Positions 34,848 to 44,710 of a stretch of 58,018 nucleotides of DNA are shown here, piece after piece. Under the pieces are notes generated by a model that saw nothing but the letters and a program-made list of their open reading frames with translations, was not told the origin of the DNA and searched no databases. Source of the DNA: SZUA-152 sp964401355 (GTDB lineage: Bacteria; Pseudomonadota; Gammaproteobacteria; SZUA-152); the NCBI GenBank assembly GCA_964401355.1, contig CAYNYJ010000009.1:1-58018 (forward strand). Reading direction: 5' to 3'. The position numbers and the translations under genes were made by a program. Each line of letters opens with the position of its first letter. Positions within the stretch are counted from its first letter, which is position 1.

Positions 34848-36344
34848 ATGCAAGACACACTGCAAGGCACTGAAAAACACAGCCCGCTGATTTTTGAGCA
34901 CTCCCGCCCGGGACGCGTCAATAACACGCATACCCAGCGCAGCACGGTAACGCTGAATAACATTCCCAAAAACCTGCTGCGCAAAACGCCACCCCATTTG
35001 CCCGAGGTGTCCGAAATGGATGCGGTGCGTCATTACACCCGCCTCTCGCAAAAGAACTTTTCCATCGACACCCATTTTTATCCGCTCGGTTCCTGCACCA
35101 TGAAGCACAACCCGCGCGCCTGTAATTCACTGGCAATGCTGCCCAATTTTCTCAACCGACACCCGTTGTCCCCCGAGCGTCATGGCCAGGGATTTTTAGG
35201 CTGTATGTGGGACCTGCAAGAAATTCTCAAAAACGTCACTGGCATGTCGGCGGTGTCGCTCACTCCCATGGCCGGAGCCCAGGGCGAGTTCGCCGGAGTG
35301 GCAATGATTCGCGCCTATCACGATGCCAACCAGGATACTGCTCGCACCGAAATCCTGGTGCCTGATGCGGCCCACGGCACCAACCCCGCCACGGCCACTA
35401 TGTGTGGTTATGCCACCAAAGAGATCCCCACCGATGCCAATGGCGACATCGACGTAGAAGCCCTCAAGGCCGCGGTCGGCCCGCACACCGCGGGCATCAT
35501 GCTCACCAACCCCTCCACCCTGGGCGTATTTGATCGCCGCATTAAGGAGATCGCCGGCATCGTGCATGAAGCGGGAGGACTGTTGTATTACGATGGCGCC
35601 AACCTCAATGCGATTCTCGGCAAGGTCAAACCCGGCGACATGGGCTTCGATGTGATTCACATGAATTTGCACAAGACGTTTTCCACCCCGCATGGCGGCG
35701 GCGGGCCAGGTGCCGGGCCGGTGGGTGTCAGCGAGCGCCTGCAACCCTTCATGCCGATTCCTGTTGTGGGTAAAAATGACGATGGCTATTATTGGTTAAC
35801 CGAAAAAGACCTGCCACAAACCATCGGCCGCCTCTCCACCTTTATGGGCAATGCCGGGGTATTGATGCGCGCCTATATTTACGCACTATTATTAGGCCGC
35901 GAAGGCATGGTGCGAGTGGCCGAGTACGCCACTCTCAATGCCAACTATTTAATGGCCGAACTCAGCAAGGCCGGTTTCGACATGGCCCTGCCCAAACGCC
36001 GCGCTACCCATGAGTTCATACTCACCCTCAAACGCCAGGCCAAGGAACAGGGCGTTACCGCCATGGACTTTGCCAAGCGCTTGCTGGATTATGGAGTGCA
36101 TGCACCCACAACCTACTTCCCGTTAATCGTGCCGGAATGCTTGCTCATCGAACCGACCGAATCCGAGTCCAAAGAAACCCTGGACGGATTTATCGCCGCC
36201 ATGATTGCCATCCAAAAAGAAGCTGAAGAAAACGCCGACACCTTAAAAGGTGCGCCGTACACGCAGCCCATGCGACGTCTGGATGATGTGAAGGCCGCAC
36301 GCGAACTGGATTTACGTTATCGTGCAACCGCAACTCACGACTAA
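34848..36344 (+). CDS. gcvPB: Glycine dehydrogenase (decarboxylating) subunit 2
   Basis: 498 residues, the C-terminal half of the split P protein. PLP-binding lysine K276 in HMNLHKTFSTPHGGGGPGAGP. Other family landmarks are FYPLGSCTMKHNPR, AHGTNPATATMCGY and YDGANLNAILG. It works with GcvPA. It is followed 21 bp later by dgkA, so the transcript may extend further. Confidence 0.97.
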   Translation: MQDTLQGTEKHSPLIFEHSRPGRVNNTHTQRSTVTLNNIPKNLLRKTPPHLPEVSEMDAVRHYTRLSQKNFSIDTHFYPLGSCTMKHNPRACNSLAMLPNFLNRHPLSPERHGQGFLGCMWDLQEILKNVTGMSAVSLTPMAGAQGEFAGVAMIRAYHDANQDTARTEILVPDAAHGTNPATATMCGYATKEIPTDANGDIDVEALKAAVGPHTAGIMLTNPSTLGVFDRRIKEIAGIVHEAGGLLYYDGANLNAILGKVKPGDMGFDVIHMNLHKTFSTPHGGGGPGAGPVGVSERLQPFMPIPVVGKNDDGYYWLTEKDLPQTIGRLSTFMGNAGVLMRAYIYALLLGREGMVRVAEYATLNANYLMAELSKAGFDMALPKRRATHEFILTLKRQAKEQGVTAMDFAKRLLDYGVHAPTTYFPLIVPECLLIEPTESESKETLDGFIAAMIAIQKEAEENADTLKGAPYTQPMRRLDDVKAARELDLRYRATATHD

Positions 36345-36365
36345 ACCCGAGCCGATAATCACACC

Positions 36366-36731
36366 ATGAGCAAACCCGGCAGCACAGGCATCACGCGCAT
36401 CATCAAGGCCGGTGGATATTCCTGGGCGGGACTGAAGGCAGCCTTTAAACATGAGGCGGCCTTTCGACAAGAACTAGCGCTGTGTGTGCTGATGGTTCCT
36501 TTGGGGCTTTGGCTGGGCCAAACCGGCATTGAACGCGCATTACTGATCGGTAGTCTGCTACTGGTTTTAATGGTGGAATTGCTCAATTCTGCCATCGAAA
36601 CTGTGGTGGATCGCATCGGCAGCGAACATCACGAGCTTTCCGGCCGTGCCAAGGACATTGGTTCTGCGGCGGTGTTTATTGCCCTACTGAATGTCATCGT
36701 CATTTGGGGGCTGGTATTATTCATGCCTTGA
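36366..36731 (+). CDS. dgkA: Diacylglycerol kinase
   Basis: 121 residues with three TM segments, the size of E. coli DgkA. It phosphorylates diacylglycerol to phosphatidate at the inner membrane using ATP. Signature: MVELLNSAIETVVDRIG and RAKDIGSAAVFIALLN; EAAFRQELAL lies in the first helix region. It normally recycles the diacylglycerol freed by phosphoglycerol transferases. An LtaS-like transferase gene lies two genes downstream and a YejM-like protein two genes upstream. Confidence 0.95.
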   Translation: MSKPGSTGITRIIKAGGYSWAGLKAAFKHEAAFRQELALCVLMVPLGLWLGQTGIERALLIGSLLLVLMVELLNSAIETVVDRIGSEHHELSGRAKDIGSAAVFIALLNVIVIWGLVLFMP

Positions 36732-36788
36732 TTTCTTTTAGCCATCAAACAAACCTACATTATTAACAACACATTTAAGGGAAACAAC

Positions 36789-37721
36789 ATGTCTGCACTC
36801 ATCTGTGGTTCATACGCCTACGACACCATTATGGTGTTCCCGGACAAATTCAAACACCACATCCTGCCCGACAAGGTACACATGCTGAATGTCTCGTTTC
36901 TGGTACCCGAGATGCGCCGCGAATTTGGCGGTTGCGCCGGCAACATTGCCTACAACTTAAAGTTACTCGGTGGCAAGCCCTTACCCATGGCCACCGTTGG
37001 CAGGGACTTTGGTTCTTATGCGCAGTGGATGGACGAATGCGATATCAGCCGCCAATATATTACCGAATTAAACAACACCTTCACTGGCCAGGCCTTCATC
37101 ACCACGGATATGGATGACAATCAAATTACCGCCTTTCATCCCGGCGCCATGGGTGAGTCGCATCAAAACAAAGTGACAGATGCCAGTGACATCAGCATCG
37201 GTATCGTCTCGCCCGATGGCCGCGACGGTATGATTCAACACGCCGAACAATTTGCCGAGGCCAATATTCCGTTTATTTTTGATCCCGGCCAAGGCATGCC
37301 CATGTTCGAAGGCGATGATCTGCTGCGCTTCGCCGAGCAAGCCACCTGGATTACCCTCAACGATTACGAGGCACAACTGTTCGAAGATCGCACCGGCAAA
37401 TCACCGCATGAAATCGCCGAGATGGTCGAGGCGCTGATCATCACCCGTGGCGCGGAAGGCTCGTATATTTATACTCGTGACCACCGCCACGAAATTCCTA
37501 CGGCACACCCCCTTAAAGTCAACGACCCCACGGGCTGCGGCGATGCCTATCGCGCTGGTCTGTTATACGGCCTGATGAATGACATGGACTGGGAAACCAC
37601 CGGCCGTATTGCCTCATTACTGGGCGCGCTAAAAATTGAGCACTTTGGCACGCAGAATCACCGTTTCACCCGTGATGAGTTTGACTGTCGTTTTCAGACG
37701 GCCTTTGGACGTTCTATTTAA
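36789..37721 (+). CDS. PfkB-family sugar/adenosine kinase
   Basis: 310 residues. N-terminal LICGSYAYDTIMVFPDKF, FGGCAGNIAYNLKLLGG (substrate-binding GG motif), and the PfkB C-terminal signature VNDPTGCGDAYRAGLLYGL with the catalytic Asp (GD). Closest in look to the adenosine-kinase/ribokinase branch (FGGCAGNIAYNLK). Substrate cannot be set from sequence alone. AGGGAA lies just before the ATG. Context does not help. Confidence 0.87.
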   Translation: MSALICGSYAYDTIMVFPDKFKHHILPDKVHMLNVSFLVPEMRREFGGCAGNIAYNLKLLGGKPLPMATVGRDFGSYAQWMDECDISRQYITELNNTFTGQAFITTDMDDNQITAFHPGAMGESHQNKVTDASDISIGIVSPDGRDGMIQHAEQFAEANIPFIFDPGQGMPMFEGDDLLRFAEQATWITLNDYEAQLFEDRTGKSPHEIAEMVEALIITRGAEGSYIYTRDHRHEIPTAHPLKVNDPTGCGDAYRAGLLYGLMNDMDWETTGRIASLLGALKIEHFGTQNHRFTRDEFDCRFQTAFGRSI

Positions 37722-37835
37722 AACGTGCATTGCCTTCCGAAATTGCTACGAACATCATTCCAACGTATACCCACCGAGGCACAAAAACCGGGATGACTCA
37801 CCATTGGGAAACTCGGCATTACTGAACAAACACTC

Positions 37836-39812
37836 GTGACCCGCGCATCACTCAGCCACAACATTGCCCATAAACTCGCCTCCCTGGGGCCGCTCTCGCC
37901 GCTGCTGGTTTTTTTCGGCGGCTTTATGCTGCTCTTCAGTCTCAGCCGTCTGCTGCTCACACTGATCTTTTCCCCGGACATCACCCACGTTGATAATGCC
38001 TTATGGCTGTTCCCGGTAGGGATGCGCATGGACAGCATCATGCTCAGCGCACTATCCATTATTCCCGTTGTACTTCTGTTGCTGTTGCCCAATATCGGCA
38101 AACGCTTTTGGCAGGCGGCCGTGGCAGGACTGTTTGGACTGATGAGTCTCGCGCTACTCTATTTTGAGGCCGTCACCTACACTTTTATTAGCGTGTATAA
38201 CGCCCGCCCCAACCATTTGTTTGTTGAATACCTGGCACACCCGGACGCGGTACTGGCCATCCTCTTACATAGCTACAAGCTGGAATTGGTGATGGGTCTG
38301 CTAGTAATGGCTAGCGGTGCCTGGTGGATGACACGTTTCACTCACCGTTTGATGACGACGGCCAGGGTCTGGCCCTACTGGCAACGGCTACTCGCCACCC
38401 CGCTGGTCATCGCGTTGCTAGTCATGGGAGTACGCTCATCCCTTTCCGATAGCCCCGCCAACCTCGGCACCGCCGCCTTTTCTGAAGACAATCTAATCAA
38501 CGAACTGGCGCTTAATTCCAGTTATGCCGTGGCCTACGCCACCTACAATCGACTCAGTCAACACCAAGACCTGCAAGCCCGTTACGGCCAGATGCCACGA
38601 TCCGCAATCATTCGCCGAGTACGCACCCAGATGCAGCTACCTATGACCGCATTTGATGATCCGCAGTCACCGCTGGCACACACGCAAATACCCAACGGCG
38701 ACGTCACTATTAGCAAGCCCCGCAACCTGGTCATCATCCTCGCCGAAAGCCTCAGTGCAGAATTCATTGGCAGCCTCGGCGGCCTGCCACTGTCACCACA
38801 ATTCGATGCGCTCAGCCGGCAGGGCATTTTATTCAGCAACCTGTACGCCACCGGCAAACGCACCAACCGCGGGGTGGAATCGGTGATCACCGGCGCGCTG
38901 CCAATCCCGCTCACCAGTGCCATCAAATTGCGGCTGGCGCAATCCGACTTTTTTACCCTGCCACGATTGTTAAAGGCACACGGCTACCGCACCAGCTTCC
39001 TCTATGGCGGGGATGCCAATTTCGATAACATGCGGCGCTTCCTCAGTTACAACGGGGTTGACCGATTCATCGAAGGTAGTGATATTGACGACGCGCACTA
39101 CCGCAACCACTGGGGCGTATCTGACGGTGACATGTTCACAACGGCTAACACACTGTTTCGCCAGCAGGCCCGTTCCGGCCAGCCCTTCGCCAGCATCATT
39201 CTCACCCTCTCCAACCACGAACCCTACGACTTTCCCGAGGGCGGTTTTGAACTCTACGAACAACCCCCGTTCACCCAAAACAACGTCGCCAAATATGCCG
39301 ACCACGCCCTGGGGGAATTTTTCCGACAAGCCCAAAAAGAGACCTATTTCGGCGACACCGTGTTTCTTATTGTCGCCGATCACGGCGTGGAAATCCGCGC
39401 CCGCGGCCTGATCCCCGCCGCCAAATACCATATCCCGGCACTGATTATTGCGCCCGACACCCTGCCACAGCGCATCGATATTCTGGCCAGCCAGATCGAC
39501 CTGCCACCCACGGTGTTGGGTCTGTTGGGCATCACCACCCGTCACCCCATGTCCGGCCGCAACCTGCTGACGCTCCCGGCAGGCACCCCCGGCCGCGCCA
39601 TTTACCACCTCGGCTCCACCTACGCCTATCAAGTCGAAGACCAGGTGCTGATCCAGGTACCCGATCGTCCTGCGCGTCAATACCAGCTTGTTAATGGCGA
39701 ACTCAAGCCTACTCAAATTGATCCTGAACTGGCCAAGGATGCCCTTGCACACTTACTACTACCGGATCTGCTACATCAGGAACAGCGTTATCGTTTACCG
39801 GTACAACCCTGA
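37836..39812 (+). CDS. LtaS-like phosphoglycerol transferase (sulfatase superfamily)
   Basis: 658 residues, GTG start. Five N-terminal TM segments to about 200, then an extracytoplasmic alkaline-phosphatase-fold domain: LVIILAESLSAEFIGSLGG (metal Glu), YATGKRTNRGVESVITGALP (Thr nucleophile region), VFLIVADHGVEIRARG (metal Asp/His). Members move glycerol phosphate from phosphatidylglycerol to a glycan (lipoteichoic acid in Gram-positives; OPGs by OpgB/MdoB in Gram-negatives), leaving diacylglycerol. The nearby dgkA can recycle that product. Acceptor unknown. Confidence 0.85.
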   Translation: MTRASLSHNIAHKLASLGPLSPLLVFFGGFMLLFSLSRLLLTLIFSPDITHVDNALWLFPVGMRMDSIMLSALSIIPVVLLLLLPNIGKRFWQAAVAGLFGLMSLALLYFEAVTYTFISVYNARPNHLFVEYLAHPDAVLAILLHSYKLELVMGLLVMASGAWWMTRFTHRLMTTARVWPYWQRLLATPLVIALLVMGVRSSLSDSPANLGTAAFSEDNLINELALNSSYAVAYATYNRLSQHQDLQARYGQMPRSAIIRRVRTQMQLPMTAFDDPQSPLAHTQIPNGDVTISKPRNLVIILAESLSAEFIGSLGGLPLSPQFDALSRQGILFSNLYATGKRTNRGVESVITGALPIPLTSAIKLRLAQSDFFTLPRLLKAHGYRTSFLYGGDANFDNMRRFLSYNGVDRFIEGSDIDDAHYRNHWGVSDGDMFTTANTLFRQQARSGQPFASIILTLSNHEPYDFPEGGFELYEQPPFTQNNVAKYADHALGEFFRQAQKETYFGDTVFLIVADHGVEIRARGLIPAAKYHIPALIIAPDTLPQRIDILASQIDLPPTVLGLLGITTRHPMSGRNLLTLPAGTPGRAIYHLGSTYAYQVEDQVLIQVPDRPARQYQLVNGELKPTQIDPELAKDALAHLLLPDLLHQEQRYRLPVQP

Positions 39813-39989
39813 TTTAACCCCGCAGCAACAAAATGTGTGGTGACCCGTACACATTCACATCTTGTCAGAGGCCACTGACAGCAGTAGGCTGACGACAAAT
39901 ATTTGACGCGCTAGGGAATTTGATAGGCTGCACAATAAAAAACAGCCACTATACCTCGACCTGTCGATGGGGCATTATCCTTCGCAAGC

Positions 39990-41471
39990 GTGACACACGG
40001 AATGGATCTGACTTCAGGAATGAACGACAACGTTACCAAACCCGGCGCCCATTCAAATGCGCCCCCCAAGGTTCGCCAGGGACTTTCTATCAATACCTTG
40101 CTGGTGTTGAGCTTCATGGTGGTATCTATACTCCCCATTAGCATTCTCGGCTTCAAAATCTACAACGCCGCCTAGGAAAATGCCTGGCGCGAAGTCCAGG
40201 AGAAACACCAGTCTCTGGCCAAAAATCTTGCTGCCCCGCTCGCCAGCTACATTGATGACCGCCATATCGCCCTGACCTTATTGGCTGATCAGCTGGCCCA
40301 GGTCGGCGACCCCGGCAACAAGCAGTTCAGCTCACCGATACTCAAGCAGGGCCTGGAAAGGCTCAACCGTTTCCAGGCCGTTTTTCTGCTGGACAGGGAC
40401 CAGCGCATCATCAACTACGCCAGCCGTTACCACGTGGATGATGCCAGCATGCCGCGCTTTGACCTCGGCCAAGACAGCTTTTTAAGCACGGCCTTTCTTA
40501 CCGGTAAGTACGCCTCTAATCCAGCCGATCTTATTTCACTCAGCCCCGTCGTACTCAACCCCTACAGCGGCCAGACCACCATACTGATTGCACAACCGGT
40601 GAGCCCGAATGCCGAAGGTCAGTTCACCCAGCTATTGGTTGGCGAACTCAAAAAATCGGTCATTGAAAAAATGCGCGCCAGCATCAGTTTTGGCGAACAA
40701 GGCCACTCAGCGATGGTTGACCAACTGGTCAAAGCAGGCCTGGGTCTGCAGCAAAACAACTATGAGTACCGCCTGCCACATCCCCGTCGCTTTGCGCCTC
40801 GTGAGATACAGCAATTGGGACGCGCCTTTAACGGTGCCGTCAGTCGTCTCATCACCTCACGCCAAGAACTGGATAAACTTAACCAGTCGTTGCAGCAAAA
40901 AGTGGAAGAGGCCACTGTCGAATTACGCGCGGCAAACGTCAAACTTGAAGAGTTAGCGACCATTGACCATCTCACCAAGCTGTCCAACCGCCGTCATTTT
41001 GAAGACACCATGACCAGCTTGGCATCGCGCCGTCAGAGCGACAGTCAATTTGTCTGTTTACTGTTGCTCGATATCGACCAGTTTAAAGCCATCAATGACG
41101 AATATGGTCACCCCGCCGGTGATGCCGTGCTGGTACAGATTGGTCAACTACTACAGAAAAGCCTGCGTAATACCGACCTTGCAGCGCGTTATGCCGGTGA
41201 CGAATTTGTGGTTTTACTTCGCGCCGACCTCGAAACCGGTCGTCTTCGTGCCCGCCAATTACGTGAATCCATCAACCACCATCATTTCACCTATATCAAT
41301 AAAATCCTGCACGCCACCGTCAGCATCGGTTTAGTCTCGTGCGAAATCAACAAAGAATGCGGCGGTATCGAGAAAGTCCTGCATCGCGTCGACGAGGCCA
41401 TGTACGAGGCCAAACGCCTGGGTCGCAATCGCATCGCAGAAGCAATCGTGACCATCGTTGCGGCCCACTAA
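39990..41471 (+). pseudogene. Diguanylate cyclase broken by an amber codon and internal deletion
   Basis: One frame runs from GTG 39990 (or ATG 40020) through TM1 (LSINTLLVLSFMVVSILPISILGFKI) to a TAG at 40173-40175, then continues in the same frame with a Cache-like sensor (ENAWREVQEKHQ to GEQGHSAMVD) and a GGDEF domain. The GGDEF domain begins about 40970, with DHLTKLSNRRHFE and YAGDEFVVLL; the site is AGDEF, an active variant in other proteins. After GHSAMVD the sequence jumps straight to a HAMP-like tail (NNYEYRLPHPRRFAPREIQQLGRAFN), so the second sensor half, TM2 and start of HAMP appear deleted near 40720-40760. The GGDEF part could still be made from an internal start. Confidence 0.85.
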
Positions 41472-41480
41472 ACGATCATT

Positions 41481-43550
41481 TTACGCCCTCAAGGTCTCAA
41501 ATAAATCATCCAGTTCCATCACCGGTGACAGGCAACGCCCTTCTCTGCACACGTAGGCTTTGACGCCCGCGGCCGCTAATCCATACCCTGCCAATGCACC
41601 CGGCAATAACCCAGCGCTTTCCGGAATGGCCAACACCAAACGACGCGGCGCATACTCCGCCGCCAAGGCAGACACCCACTCAGCAAGCGCTTCCTGTTTC
41701 CCTCGCAACACCACCGTCTCGGTGGGATACAGGAATTCTTCCACAGCCGTCAGCAAGGCATTGTGGGCCTGCGGAAAACCCCGAATATCCTGCCAGGCCG
41801 CTTTCAGGGTCGCCTCTACCGCATCAAGATAACGCGTGTCACCCAACAAATAACCCAGACGCAACAACAGCTGCGCGGCAATGCCATTTCCGGAAGGCAA
41901 GGCTTCATCTGCCCACGACCGAGGGCGCTGAATCAACTGTTCATGATCGTCGGCGGTAAAATAAAAACCACCGCCATCCGCGCTGAAGTGTTCCAGCACC
42001 GTATCCATAATCTCGATCAACCACTGGAAATCATCATCATTCCAGCGCGTTTCCAACAACGACAACAGACCGTCCGCCAGAAACACATAATCATCAAGAT
42101 AAGCCATCAGATGTGCTTTGCCATCTTTACAGGTCGCTAGCAGGCGACCATCGACCCACAGATTTTCTCGCACAAATTTCAATGACTGTTCTGCGGACGC
42201 AATAAATTCTGGCCGCCCTAATCGTCGACCAGCCACGGCCATGCCCTTAATCATCAACCCGTTCCAGCTCGTCAGAATTTTTTCATCACGCCCGGGGCGC
42301 ACTCGTAATTCCCGCGCATCGAATAATTTTTGACGCGCGTTGGATAAATATCGCTTTACGTCATCCATCTCCTGCGATAAATCGGTAGCAATATCTTCCA
42401 GGCTACGGAACACATGCAGATTCCATGCACCCTCAAAATTGGGGGAACGATCCAAGCCATAATGACGACTCAACACCGCATATTCCGGTGCATCGAGCAA
42501 CTGTTCTACTTCCGCCAGTTTCCAGGCATAAAACTTCCCTTCCTCACCCTCGGAGTCCGCATCTAACGTTGAATAGTAACCACCGTCGGACGCCTGCATT
42601 TCGCGCATCACCCACGCGGCAGTTTGCTCTGACACCCGTCGAAACGTTTCATCACCCGTTGCCACATAGGCATTGGCATACAACACCAGCAAAGGCCCGT
42701 TGTCATACAACATTTTTTCAAAATGCGGGATCATCCAGTGCTTATCCACCGAGTAACGACAAAAACCGCCGCCCAACTGGTCATAGATGCCGCCCGAGGC
42801 CATCGCATGCAAAGTACTGCGCGCCATATTCAGGGCTTGCTGATCACTTTTATCGGTCGAAGACCAATGACGAAACAAACGCTCAAGATTGGTCGGGTGC
42901 GGAAACTTCGGCGCTGAACCAAAACCTGCGTACTCAGTGTCATAACTTTTTTCCAATTGTTGCCGCGACTCATCCAGCACTCGCGCATCGATGTTATTTT
43001 CAGCGTCATGGCCCAAGGATCGCGCACCCTGTTCAGCGCGTTGCAAATATTCACGCACCGATAAATTTTGTTTTTCAACATCGTTCGGGTGCTCCGCATA
43101 AAAATTTGCCACCCGCTGTAAAATTTCGGGAAAAGCTGGCATGTTGTAACGCGGCGCCGGTGGAAAATACGTCCCTCCAAAAAAAGGCGTGTGGTCATCG
43201 GGCGTAAGAAACATATTCAACGGCCAACCGCCGCTGCGTTTATTCAGTAACTGATAGGCAAACTGATAAATCTTGTCCAGATCCGGACGCTCCTCCCGAT
43301 CCACCTTGATACTGATGAACAGCGTATTCATCAGGCTGGCGGTGGTTTCATTTTCAAAGGACTCATGCTCCATCACGTGGCACCAGTGACAGGCCGAATA
43401 ACCAATGGACAACAGAATGGGTTTGTTCTCGGCCCGCGCCTTTTCGAGGGCTTCCTCACCCCAGGGATACCAGTCAACAGGATTGTGCGCGTGCTGTTGC
43501 AAATAAGGGCTGGTTTGATGGATAAGACGATTCTCCACGGAATACTCCAA
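41481..43550 (-). CDS. DUF255 / YyaL-type thioredoxin-domain protein
   Basis: 689 residues. N-terminal thioredoxin-like DUF255 domain: LIHQTSPYLQQHAHNPVDWYPWGEEAL and YSACHWCHVMEHESFEN (CHWC), then a six-hairpin glucosidase-like domain with FCRYSVDKHWMIPHFEKMLYDN and LTSWNGLMIKGMA. Conserved from bacteria to animals (SPATA20). Cytoplasmic; the activity is not firmly established. Divergent from the rhomboid gene. Confidence 0.92.
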   Translation of the reverse strand: MEYSVENRLIHQTSPYLQQHAHNPVDWYPWGEEALEKARAENKPILLSIGYSACHWCHVMEHESFENETTASLMNTLFISIKVDREERPDLDKIYQFAYQLLNKRSGGWPLNMFLTPDDHTPFFGGTYFPPAPRYNMPAFPEILQRVANFYAEHPNDVEKQNLSVREYLQRAEQGARSLGHDAENNIDARVLDESRQQLEKSYDTEYAGFGSAPKFPHPTNLERLFRHWSSTDKSDQQALNMARSTLHAMASGGIYDQLGGGFCRYSVDKHWMIPHFEKMLYDNGPLLVLYANAYVATGDETFRRVSEQTAAWVMREMQASDGGYYSTLDADSEGEEGKFYAWKLAEVEQLLDAPEYAVLSRHYGLDRSPNFEGAWNLHVFRSLEDIATDLSQEMDDVKRYLSNARQKLFDARELRVRPGRDEKILTSWNGLMIKGMAVAGRRLGRPEFIASAEQSLKFVRENLWVDGRLLATCKDGKAHLMAYLDDYVFLADGLLSLLETRWNDDDFQWLIEIMDTVLEHFSADGGGFYFTADDHEQLIQRPRSWADEALPSGNGIAAQLLLRLGYLLGDTRYLDAVEATLKAAWQDIRGFPQAHNALLTAVEEFLYPTETVVLRGKQEALAEWVSALAAEYAPRRLVLAIPESAGLLPGALAGYGLAAAGVKAYVCREGRCLSPVMELDDLFETLRA

Positions 43551-43706
43551 AGCGGATTAAATACAATACCTTAGCAGACAGCACCAAAACGGTAAACATC
43601 GATAAAGTCCTACTCTATATGATGTTATACTCGAATCCACCACTTCAGGTTATAGTCAACATCCTCGGGCTCTGCAGTTTTTATCACAGGACAATTTCGC
43701 TAACGT

Positions 43707-44675
43707 ATGCTGTTTATCCCTTTCAAGGTTGATCTCAATCTCCATCGCCTTCCGATCCTAACCATACTCATCAGCCTCGCTTGCATTGCCATCTATGTTC
43801 AGCAGCAAGGCAGCTACAAGGCGATTGAAAAATCGGTCGTCAATTTCTGCCAGGAACAACGCACGGATTCGCGCTTTGCTTTGGTGCTGGAAAAAGTTCA
43901 GGGCGAGCGCAGCCTCGGCGCCTGTGCCCAGCTTATATACACACTGTTCAGCAGCGATGACACCAATAAGGAAATCCAGGCGCTGGCCAAGGGTGCCGAC
44001 AAAATTGATGCCTTCCCGGCGGATTATTCCCGGCAATACATCCAACAAAACCTCAACGAAAAATATGCCCTCTTTGAAAAAATTAACCGCGCCCACAATC
44101 TCACCGATCAGCTCATGTATCAGCCGGATTCATTTAACATCAAGAATATGATCACTGCGGCATTCGCCCACGGTAGCTGGTCACATGTTATTGGCAATCT
44201 GTTTTTCTTTTTTGCCTTTGCCGCCGCAGTAGAATTGGCATTGGGTTTTTTCGCCTACCTGTTAGTTTTCATCGCACTGGCCATCGGCACCCATTTAGCT
44301 TACTCATTTTCACTCTATGGCGTTATCGATGCCGCGCCCACCTTAGGCTTGTCCGGGGTGGTGATGGGCATGATGGGCATGTTTGCCTATTTGATGCCGA
44401 CCGTAAGAATCCGCTGTTTCTGGTGGTTCATCGTGATTGTGCGCATCCTTCGGGTGCCCGCCTGGATACTGGCGCTGTGGTACGTGGGCTGGGACATCTA
44501 CGCCCTCAACCAATCGGACAGCCAATCCAACATCAACTTTATCGCGCATGTCAGTGGAGCCGGCATCGGTTTTATTCTGGGTCTGTTTTTCTTCCGCCAG
44601 CGCCGGGCGCAGATTCAGCAGGAGATTGCCGAATATAAAAATGCCAAGGCCTTTTCCTCCGCGCACACTAAATAA
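43707..44675 (+). CDS. Rhomboid-family intramembrane serine protease
   Basis: 322 residues. Six or seven TM segments. Catalytic serine in LGLSGVVMGMMG (GxSG) and catalytic histidine in INFIAHVSGAGIGFILGLFF (AHxxG). WSHVIGNLFFFFAFAAAVE holds the HxxxN-like oxyanion loop. The soluble stretch between TM1 and TM2 (about 35-140) is longer than in GlpG. Cleaves membrane-anchored proteins within the bilayer; substrate unknown. The C-terminal tail is basic. Confidence 0.9.
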   Translation: MLFIPFKVDLNLHRLPILTILISLACIAIYVQQQGSYKAIEKSVVNFCQEQRTDSRFALVLEKVQGERSLGACAQLIYTLFSSDDTNKEIQALAKGADKIDAFPADYSRQYIQQNLNEKYALFEKINRAHNLTDQLMYQPDSFNIKNMITAAFAHGSWSHVIGNLFFFFAFAAAVELALGFFAYLLVFIALAIGTHLAYSFSLYGVIDAAPTLGLSGVVMGMMGMFAYLMPTVRIRCFWWFIVIVRILRVPAWILALWYVGWDIYALNQSDSQSNINFIAHVSGAGIGFILGLFFFRQRRAQIQQEIAEYKNAKAFSSAHTK

Positions 44676-44710
44676 TCGAAAGATTGTGTCCCGCGCAAGT
44701 GAAGCGGATA

